From Endomychus coccineus (taxonomy: Eukaryota > Arthropoda > Insecta > Coleoptera > Endomychidae), in contig OY294068.1 of the NCBI GenBank assembly GCA_958510875.1, positions 85,785,043-85,849,042 of the forward strand: 64,000 bases of DNA, read 5' to 3'. A program made the position numbers and the translations under genes. Below, one piece after another: positions 46,049-64,000 of this stretch; the stretch's first letter is position 1; each line of letters opens with the position of its first letter. The notes under the pieces are model-generated. The model was not told the origin of the DNA. It was given only the letters and a program-made list of their open reading frames with translations, and made no database searches.

Positions 46049-46866
46049 ACAGGGTTCTTCATGGTGAAAGAGACGTTTACGGAGAACTAATAAACACAGA
46101 GATCTGGAACTTTGGTTACTCATATACTCGTAAGTGGGTATGATATCTCTTCTAAAAATATTCTCGGGTGTGCAGTATTCTACGCTTCTATAAGAAAGTA
46201 CTAAATACTCTGAAATTTTAAATTGAATCTAATAATATATTTGTATCATCTATGAAGTTTTGAATAACTTTACATGATAAATTCCTACGCCCATGATGTA
46301 CGGTTTCTGTGATATTAATTATCGTATATTTTTTTATTGACAAACCACTTCTTCGAAAAAATCTTCATATCTCTTTATTTTATGATCTTCAAAAGCTCAA
46401 TCCCCGGTCATAATAAGCCAGACTTCCAAGACTTTATATCTCACAATTGAATATCGAGTGCTGTATACAGAATGATCCAAGAATAATTTCATATCGGTTG
46501 GTTAGAAAAACCACCAATAGTTCTTTTTTTCCAAATGGAATGCTATGTATATTATTTCTCTCTCGGCAAGCTTTCAAATTTTCTACCGCTCTATGTATAG
46601 TGTTCCTATATCTATCTCCAATAGTTATTGACTTCCGATAGTTTACTTCGGAGAAATATTAACACGCAATAATAACTTTCAATTTTCGAGTGTTATTGAC
46701 ATTCTGTATCTTGACGTTTACTTAGTTTCATTCAGTTATTAGAGGTCAATTTCATCAATATTAGTCAATTGTAATGGAACAATTATATAAGTAACCCGTT
46801 TCAAGTCTCTATGTATAGTGGTTCTCCATAAACGTATAATAGTCCATCTTTCGTGAAGAACTCTGT
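46049..46866. mobile_element. MITE-like element with ACAGGGTTCTTC ends
   Basis: The left end ACAGGGTTCTTCATGGTGAA and right end (complement) ACAGAGTTCTTCACGAAAGA form TIRs of about 55 bp, both flanked by TAT/ATA. Length 818 bp, no transposase. Confidence 0.6.
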
Positions 46867-48549
46867 ATATCACACAATGAAAAAAAACTAACTTTGTATA
46901 ACTACGAGTTGACCTTCAAAATCCGTTTTACTGTTTTCCTCGAAAACCACTCAACGTTAGTTAGTACCTTTCTGTAATGAACGATTCAATTAGTTACCCA
47001 AACTCTAGTCAGATACACATGTTCATAAATTCCGGCAAATTTCATAGCATTAGGTACATTGAGCAGTTCAGACTAAAGCCAACCCTATTTAGTTTATTTT
47101 CATGCATTCTGCGGAAACGTTGTAACCTCGATCCCGATGCTTTTACGGATGTAAATGACATTAACTTCTCTAAATCTTATTCAGACCATCCGAATAATCA
47201 ACTAACAATCAACAAATTGGAGTATATTAAATTCGAATATAGACGTTAACCCTAGAATGTGAGAATTATGTGAAACTTGCGGAACTGGTGAAGATGATTT
47301 TCATTTGAGGAAGAAACTTAATGTTAAGACCTATTTAATAGATAACATCACTGAAATATGAGTACAGTTTTGTATTTTATTATATCTAAATGGATTTCAG
47401 AATATAAATAGTACATGTGATGAAAGCATAGTAGCTTACATTTAATTTCTATTCGGTATAAAATGACAGTGATTGGAATTGTTTTCCATTGTATGAATCC
47501 ATTTAGTTTCCATTTATAAATTATTCCAACGTTTGACGTCATTCTCGCTCAATTGTATGATACACAAGAAACTTCATTATGATTCACTATTCACTTCATC
47601 CTATAATTATATAGATCCACAATTAACAAATTATGAGGCTGTAATTTTTTCATTAAGCATCTCTTTTGACGATAAGATGATGAGATGGTTATTCAGATGA
47701 AGGCAGCACAAACCATATATCTCCCTCCCATGGAAACCTGATAATGAAATTTGAGAAATGAAAAAAATGTTGCCAAAGGTTTCTCTTGAAACAAATTCTC
47801 TCCATTATTTTGAATATGATTTGATTAGCATAAATAATCGAGAACCTTGCAGAACCTTAGTACAAGTTATATTTCTAGTCCAGATCAATCAGTAATGTTA
47901 CAAGCTTATAGTTCCAAACAACTCTTTTGCTCTTCTCTTAGAGCTTATCAGTGGAAAAAGCAAGTTTACAACGTTACGTTAACCGGCAAACAATATGGTA
48001 AAAATACCAAAAGTATGTCATGCCATCTATAAATAGATATCCTATTGAAAAATCGAACAATGTATCATATTGACTGATAGATTTTACGAACTTTACGAAA
48101 GTTATGGGGAATGTGAGACTACTTGAATACGCCAGATTGCGACTCCAAACCAATGTAAGAGAAATAGAAATAAATGAACATATGCATATACTCATCGTGT
48201 ATACACATATACATCGAGAGCCTTCTAAACAATGTTCTTCTCTTCAAAAAAATTCCCTGTTTTTGTTTTTTTTATTTTCAAATCATCAATCGAAACTAAC
48301 GGCTTTTTGAGAGAAACGCATGAATGAAAAAGTCTTATTTAACAGTTTATATCACTTCTCAGGATTATCATTAAGAAATTAAAATTTTTGGGAACAATGA
48401 AAAATTTTCACTATTTTACGAATTTTTTGAAATTCATGAACAAAATTGTACAGAAGACCTGAATGTACGTTTGAATTTTCAAATTTTTTTCCAACTGGAT
48501 ATTTCCAAAACGCTACAATGTCGAAGAAAGGGCCTGGTGTTATATGTTT
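46867..48549. other. Intron sequence, nothing recognised
   Basis: AT-rich. Small frames (for example 46977-47249) have no recognised content. Confidence 0.45.
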
Positions 48550-48924
48550 TTTCAGGGAATCTCGGACGAAACACAATTGAAGAAAAAGTTGTTCCTCCAA
48601 ATCAAATTACAGATCGCTTGGGATCTATTAGCAGAACGGTTAAAAATAGAAGGTTCCTTTGTTACTAGTCATATTAAGGCAATATTTGATCTCCCTTTTA
48701 GTAGTAACGAGTCGCATGTAGTTTGTAGCAAAGTGCATGACGAGTTAATGGAACATCAGTACTGGAACAACATGTGAGATAAACGGCACTTATGGGAGTC
48801 AGAATATCCCAAAAGTAGCCAATAGTAACTGAATAAGCGGAATTTTCTGAAGAAAAGTCGAGTGTTTCTTTACAGCCTTCTCATGAAGATGATAAATTTC
48901 ACTAAGCAAAATTCAATTCATTAA
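48550..48924 (+). pseudogene. BEL/Pao gag fragment (second BEL copy, left part)
   Basis: Frame 48544-48777 contains QIAWDLLAERLKIEGSFVTS and HIKAIFDLPFSSNESHVV, the conserved middle of BEL gag. A further stretch (DKRHLWESEYPK) follows in another frame up to the mariner end at 48925. The likely continuation is the zinc-knuckle part at 58745-59070, beyond the mariner and LINE insertions. Confidence 0.65.
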
Positions 48925-49114
48925 CGAGGTCTGTCCCGAAAATATCCGACTTGCATTCATGTCTTCACGCCACAACACTCAGCTCTGTAGGGTTTGAACG
49001 TCATCAGTAACTTCCAATCTTCTTCTCAGATGCCTTAGTTACCGATGAGACGATTCACTTCCAGCGCAGCGTGTATTTGCTTACGTATTTTTTGCGTTCG
49101 TCTGATTTTGTTTA

Positions 49115-52144
<3,030 letters not shown>

Positions 52145-55100
52145 CTAGCTTCGATGATTTTCGAGTTGTCCTGGAAATATGAGTTTGCCATCTTCTATTG
52201 AACAAAGAACATTTTTCACGCACCATACAGTCTTAAATTTTTCGAGGTTCGCGATGCCGAGATAGAATGAGAACTCAGTTAACAATCTAGATTTCAATGC
52301 ATTTAGATATGTACTCAAGTAGTCAATCTCTTCTATTTCCCCTTTCAAGTATCTCGTCGCTGTTCTATAGATTATAGCCTTTGCAAGATTAATGATATAG
52401 TTTGCTAAATTAGTTTTCATATTATTATTACCCTTAAAACCACAGTAAAGTTCTCTCACTAGTAATTGTGTTATGCCTAGTATTGATTTAACCGCTTGAG
52501 TCACGAACGACCATACTTGCTTTGTTTTATCACACATAATTATGATATGCCAACTCGTACCTATATGATTTGTGCAGAACGGGCATGATGGTGAAGCTCG
52601 TAATCCAACCCGGTTTAAGAAAGGGGTGTCAGCAAGCCTATCCTTGGCAAGCCTCCAAGCAATTTCACCCTCTATTCCAAGAGTAGGTTTTGCAAAAAAA
52701 CTTTTCCACTGAATTATGTCATCAGACCAGCTACCATCGAGGACTTCCAGATCGCTCAAGTTGAAAAATGTGGATGTTAATTTTTCCTGTAAACGTTTTC
52801 GAGAGCTTTTTGTTAGGAGAAGTGTTTCATCTTTATAATTGTATGCAATATATCGTATTTCAGTGTCAATTGTTAGATTAGATATAGCGGTGTTATAGTG
52901 CAGCTTGAAAAATGCTTTTATTCTTTTGTATTGTACACATAACTCTTTTTGTATTTGGGAGGGTAGAGCTTTTAAACTGTCAAAAATTTTTTACTCAGAC
53001 TGCCAATTTGCTCCATCAATAAAATCCCCTATCGAATTGTAACCAGCCTGAGACCAGAAGGTATTGAATATGGGTGGTAAAGTAGGTTTAATCAATGTAG
53101 TCTTGACGGTCGGTATCTGTTTGATATCTTGTAAGGTTCTTGGGAATTGGAACAATGATATATCTGAGGATTGAATAGATTTGATGAATGATGCAATAAA
53201 AGGTGATGTGCTAATTTTTATGGATGGTTTGGATGTAAAAAATATTGGCCATGACAGTTTGAGTTCGTTAGAAGTTTCAATCAGTTGATTCATAATTATT
53301 GACCAGTTTTGGTTGGTATTTGAATTGATAAGTCGCTGAGCTAAGCATACTCTGAATGTTAATTGTTTGGACTTTAAATGAACAAGACCAAGTCCTCCTT
53401 GTGCACAGCTTAAGCAAAGATCTTTTTGATTCACCCAGTGCTTCCCAGTCCACATAAATTCTGTCAGTTTAGCTTGCAATTTATTAATTTGTTTCTCAGT
53501 AAATGGTAAAATGTGAAAGGAATGCCAGAGCTTAGGTGAGATAAATTGATTTATTATGATTTTTCTTCCGATTAAGGAGAGTGAAGGAGTTTTTTGCCTC
53601 CATTTTGTTTGGGACAATTCAATTCTTTGAAGTAAGTCTTGGAAGGCCTGTTCAGTGTCAGCTTCAATATCAGCTGATAATGTTATCCCGAGAACTTTGA
53701 TTCTATCTGTAGTCCAAGTAAAACCTACTGGTCTGTCACGTGAAGCCCAGCTTCCTGTGAAGAAGCCAACAGATTTTTCCATATTTAGCTCAGATCCAGA
53801 CTCCTTGCCATATTGTTCGTATATATATCGGAACACTTTAAAATCACTCTCTTCACATATAAAAATCGATACGTCATCTGCATACGCTGCTGTAGTGAGT
53901 TTTCCTAATTGTTGTGGGAGTGGAAGGCCTTTCAATTTTTCTTCACATGAACTAAGGAAAGCTTCTATTGAAAGTGAGAACAATGGACCTGATAATGGGC
54001 AGCCTTGTCTTATGCCCCTTGAAAATTCGATGGTTCACATGAACTAAGGAAAGCTTCTATTGAAAGTGAGAACAATGGACCTGATAATGGGCAGCCTTGT
54101 CTTATGCCCCTTGAAAATTCGATGGTGCTAGTGAGTAGTGAACCTATTCGTATGTAGCTTTCTGCGTTCTTATAAAGGATCTTGATGAAACTAATAAAAG
54201 AATCGCCGCATCCCATTATCTCTAAAATGTGAAAGAGGTATTTATGTTGAATTTTGTCGAAGGCTGCTTTTTGGTCTAAGCTTAGAATAGCTAAGGGTGA
54301 GTTTTCTTTGTTAGCTTTGTATATGATATCTATATGTAAATTTAGGGTGTCATACATAGATCGATTTGGAATGGAAAAGCTCTGACTCGGTCCAACTAGA
54401 TTATGGATAACATTACTCAGCCTTGAAGATATGGCCTTAGCAAAAATTTTGTAGTCCGTGTTTAACAAGGAAATGGGTCGCCAGTTTTCAATTTCTAATA
54501 TATCACCTTTTTTTGGCATAAGGCTTATAACGGCTTTCGAACATGACCTTGGAAGTTTTTTCTCAATGATACTCTGTCGATGGGTTTCAAAAAAAGGATG
54601 TTTCAGTAGATTCCAAAATTTAAGGTAAAACTCGGTGGTTAGACCATCAATACCTGGAGCTTTATTTTTGTTCAATGACTGTAACGCTTTTGTAAATTCT
54701 GCCTCATTGAATGGTTGGTTTAATACGTCTCTATCGGCTTTGGAAAGCTTCTTTAAATGCTTGTATAAATCACTATTTTTGTTCAAGGACGTTGGATTTG
54801 TGTTAGAGTAAATTCCTCTGAAATGTTTTCGTGCCAAAGTGCAGAGTTCCAATGGCTTTGTTATCAAATTATTCCCTTCTTTAAGCTTACACAACGGTTT
54901 GAAAGTGGTAAATGCGTATTTGTTTATTTTCGGCTTATCAGCTTCCATCAAATTCTCATAGTTCATTTTTGTCAATAGTTTTTCAGTTACTCTTCTATAT
55001 GCCTCATGAGATTCTTTCAATGTGTTAGAAATGTTTCTTATATCTTCTTGTGTTGGGTTATTCGGTGATAAGGAATCGTTCAATTGTTTTTGTAGTTGTT

Positions 55101-56067
55101 TAAATTGCAACTCTTTGCTTTTCCGATTTTGACGATTATATAAAATAGTAATATTCATAATATTTCTTTTAAAGTCATCCCACCACCTCAGCTGATTTCC
55201 ACTTCTTGGAATGTGACAAATCTCATTCTCTAAAAATGTGTTCATATTTTCAATATAGCCTTCGTCATCTAATAGCATGTTGTCAAACTTCCAATAAGGG
55301 GGTTTTGATTTAGACTGGGTATGTATTTTCATTGTTATTGTTAGTGCTAAGTGGTCAGAAAATGATGGATGAAGGTTTACTGAGTTAAGTCTATTAATGA
55401 TGTTTGCAGAGCAATGAATTCGGTCTATTCTAGAAGCAGAATGTGGGGCAGTAGGTGAAACGAATGTAAAACCCGGATTGTTTTGATGCAAGTAGCTCCA
55501 ACAATCTTGCAGATCGAAATTATCGAGTTTTTCTCTAAGGTCTTTGGAAAGGGAGGAGTGTCTTCCTGCCGATCTATATCTATCTCTAGAAGGGAGAAGT
55601 GTGGAGTTGAAGTCACCGCCTATGATTACATTTTGATTAGAAAGCGTCTCCAGATGGTTCGTTAATGATCGGACAACCTCTTTTGCAATATGGTGATTAT
55701 GGGGTATATATATTGTGATAATATGCCATTCGGTTTTATTTATATCAACTCTTAGTTGTTGTAGATATGAATTGAAAACAATACTGTGTTCTAAGACTTC
55801 TATTGAATTGTTGTTTTTTACAGCTATTGCAGTGCCACTAAAATTTATATCAGGAGGATTAATGAAAAATTTGTAATCAGAATGATTGAGAGAGAGGCAT
55901 TTGTCGTGAGTGATATTGGTTTCCTGTAATAATATTATATCTGGATTGTTATTGTTCAAAAACATATTTAATTCTAACCATTTGAAATTTCCCTTGATAC
56001 TTCTAGTATTAAGTGTTGTAATGTTGAATGTATTGTTCATATTAAAAAATGCTGTTAATACTTTCAC
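52145..56067 (-). pseudogene. LINE ORF2: endonuclease, reverse transcriptase, C-terminal zinc motif
   Basis: From 56067: apurinic endonuclease with TLNTRSIKG, LLQETNI, IIGGDFNSTL, RIDRIHCS and SFSDHLALT; all catalytic positions look intact. RT: ENWRPISLLNTDYKIFAKAI, ILSLDQKAAFDKIQHKYLF (motif A), FSRGIRQGCPLSGPLFSL (motif B) and AAYADDVSIF. C-terminus with CPFCTNHIGTSWHIIIMC (CCHC). A 92-bp tandem duplication (53942-54033 and 54034-54125) shifts the frame between motif B and YADD; an in-frame TAA lies at 52991. Otherwise open to 52145. The WRPISLL and RQGCPLS motifs place it in the Tx1/L1 group. It would perform target-primed reverse transcription; currently broken. Confidence 0.9.
53942..54125. 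repeat. 92-bp direct tandem duplication inside the LINE RT
   Basis: TTCACATGAACTAAGGAAAG starts at 53942 and again at 54034; the two copies are identical over the 80-odd bases compared. The length is not a multiple of three, so it causes the frameshift. Confidence 0.92.
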
Positions 56068-57278
56068 TTGACGATGTTCGATTCAGTGATTGACAGGATG
56101 ATCTTAGTGATTCTGGAGGTGATGTTACTAAACCGCCATTTTTAGCGAATGTATTCTTCAAAGAAGTCGCTAGCCTTTTACATCTTTCTTTCAAAGATCT
56201 CTGAGAAAAATAAGGATTGGCATTTTTAATTAAGCTAATTAATCCATTGATATCCGTGGTGTACTCATTAGCAATGCGCAAAGGTTGATCATTTGATTTT
56301 GCGTCCCTCAAAAACTGAATAAATTGGCAACAGTCTAAAATTTGATTTGAATTTTCCGTCCATAATTTCTCGACTCCTTCATAGTTGTCCTGAGTCGAGA
56401 GTGTTTCTGTTTTCCTGCGTTTAGTCGTCTTCATTTCTGTTTTTCCTTTCTTCTGTTTTGGCTCCAAGAATACATTTTTAGTGGCAAAAGGGGTAGTAGC
56501 TATTTCTTCACTTTTTTTCTGAACCATCTTCTCTAGTCTCAGATGAATTAGACATTGTTGGTGGTGGTCTTTTATTATTTGTGATTTCTATGTCAGTGGC
56601 AGTGGCGGTTTCTATAGTTTCTTCTAGCATGGGGCACTTCGCAGCAATATGACCTGGCTCTTTGCATTGGAAACACTTTAGACTATCATCCGTTATGAAA
56701 ATTCGATACTCTTCTTCATCGTAATTTATTAGAACTGTATTTGGTACAATATTTGTCTCATCGATAGCTATATAAACCTGTCTGCGGAAGCTGAAAACAT
56801 GTTTGAACGCATCAACACCTATCCCTGCTCCTATGAATGATATAGGTGAGACGAGTTTGACGTTATTATCCTTTAACACCTCTTCTATGATATGGTGAGG
56901 GATACATGGGGAAACATTCGATAGAATTATCCTCTTTGCAGGCATGATCAATTTACGTACGGTGATGAATGTATCATTTATGTTTACTCCACCTTCATTT
57001 TCAACAAATTCATCAGCTAATTGCTTGGAAGATAGATATATGCATATTCTATTGTTCGACATTTTAGACGCGAATAAAATATCTTTTGGAGGTATTAATT
57101 GGCCTGTGGCTAAGACGTAATCTCTAAGTTGTAGTCCTTCTATTGCAGGAAATATCACTGCATGATCTTTTTTCGGAAAAGACGATACCTTAACAATATT
57201 TGAAAAAGATACATTGTGCGGTTTGGTAGAACCCCTGTATTCAGAAGTTCCGCCAGATAGTTTTGTTCCTCCATTCAT
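56042..57278 (-). pseudogene. LINE ORF1 (RNA-binding, CCHC), one frameshift
   Basis: The ATG at 57278 starts MNGGTKLSGGTSEYRG. Residues about 75-190 form a fold with ISNNRICIYLSS-type and RIILSNVSPCIPHHIIEEVL segments resembling RNA-recognition modules, followed by a zinc knuckle CFQCKEPGHIAAKC near residue 208. A frame change at 56508-56527 leads to the second part, basic and serine-rich, which ends at 56042 and overlaps the ORF2 start by 26 bp, so translation may be coupled. About 410 residues. Binds the LINE RNA in this group; shifted here by one or two bases. Confidence 0.8.
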
Positions 57279-58745
<1,467 letters not shown>

Positions 58746-59070
58746 ATAAGAATATATTAAATTGTTGCCTCTCAAAATTTCAGAATTGAAGTGTATAGAC
58801 TATTTGAATAAAAAACACGCGAGCAATGAGTGCCAGGCACGCCAATGTAAAACTTGTAACAAACGTCACGATACACTGTTACATAATGAAAATTTGATTC
58901 AACCTTAATATCATCATCCCAATAATTGTGAACTCCATACGCTAAGTAACTAGTCAAATCACGAAAAACATTCGAATGTGGATCAAATAAAAGTAAGCCC
59001 TGAAAATTCGCTAATAACAGCTCAGAAAAACGTAACACTATTACGGTAAACAGTTCGTTTAACAATTATT
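58746..59070 (+). pseudogene. BEL/Pao gag zinc-knuckle fragment (second BEL copy, right part)
   Basis: Frame reading LKCIDYLNKKHASNECQARQ then CKTCNKRHDTLLHNEN: a CCHC knuckle pair of the BEL gag type. It follows the truncated mariner end without a gap and is on the same strand as the gag piece at 48.6 kb. A 97-codon minus-strand frame here is a shadow. Confidence 0.6.

Positions 59071-64000
<4,930 letters not shown>

Larger units (their letters stand above)
52145..57278 (-). mobile_element. Tx1/L1-like LINE, nearly complete
   Basis: Both ORFs are present over 5.1 kb with only four lesions, so it is the youngest LINE in the window. It lies between two (GT)n tracts that both abut parts of the same mariner transposase, implying insertion into the microsatellite. 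Confidence 0.85.

Noticed and set aside
58772..59065. 97-residue ORF on the minus strand (and its copy at 62678-62971)
   Set aside because: Opposite to a recognised BEL gag zinc-knuckle fragment; perfect conservation reflects the duplication, not selection.

Overview
This is eukaryotic nuclear DNA, almost certainly from an insect. Only one piece of ordinary host gene is visible: a 214-nt exon (2935-3148, + strand) that encodes the cytoplasmic tail, transmembrane helix and first extracellular residues of a dipeptidyl-peptidase-like (DPP4/6/10 family) type II membrane protein. I see no further host exon, so the rest of the window is probably one very large, transposon-packed intron. Coleoptera would fit the transposon families, but the order cannot be read from this sequence.

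The centrepiece is a complete but decayed Polinton/Maverick (adintovirus-like) element at 3910-24172. It has inverted terminal repeats (TIRs) beginning AG (left copy mutated to GG), a 6-bp target duplication GATGAT, and about 17 gene modules in three blocks. The left block (+) holds an end gene, a hypothetical gene, an OB-like small gene and protein-primed PolB. The middle block (-) holds hypothetical genes, integrase, a fibre-like gene and the packaging ATPase. The right block (+) holds a PLA2-like minor virion protein, cysteine protease, a hypothetical gene, minor capsid, a small ORF, major capsid and a second end gene. Between them lies a minus-strand gene with clear introns and duplicated exons (7912-9253). 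Most genes carry frameshifts or stops. A 2.07-kb solo LTR has inserted inside the left TIR, and a second copy lies outside the element at 26090-28205.

Other layers, left to right: the 3' end of a non-LTR element with a restriction-like endonuclease (1-1425; second copy 29102-29756); a foldback MITE; a Tc1/mariner-type element sitting in a (TA)n tract (29858-30777); a TIR element carrying a tRNA-like sequence (31302-31723); a Jockey/CR1-like LINE (31842-39320, -) split by a piggyBac element at a TTAA site (34510-38005); a BEL/Pao remnant (39600-43138, -); a TIR element with 146-bp tandem units; and a Penelope-like remnant with an inverted pair of hammerhead-ribozyme-like motifs (44640-45620).

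The right end is a nested stack: BEL/Pao gag (+) interrupted by a mariner, whose transposase codons Val-Cys have become (GT)n tracts, with a nearly complete Tx1/L1-like LINE (52145-57278, -) lying between two of them. A 3,906-bp unit (58415-62320) is then repeated with constant offset to the end of the window; this could be a true recent duplication or an assembly effect of the perfect (GT)n tracts.
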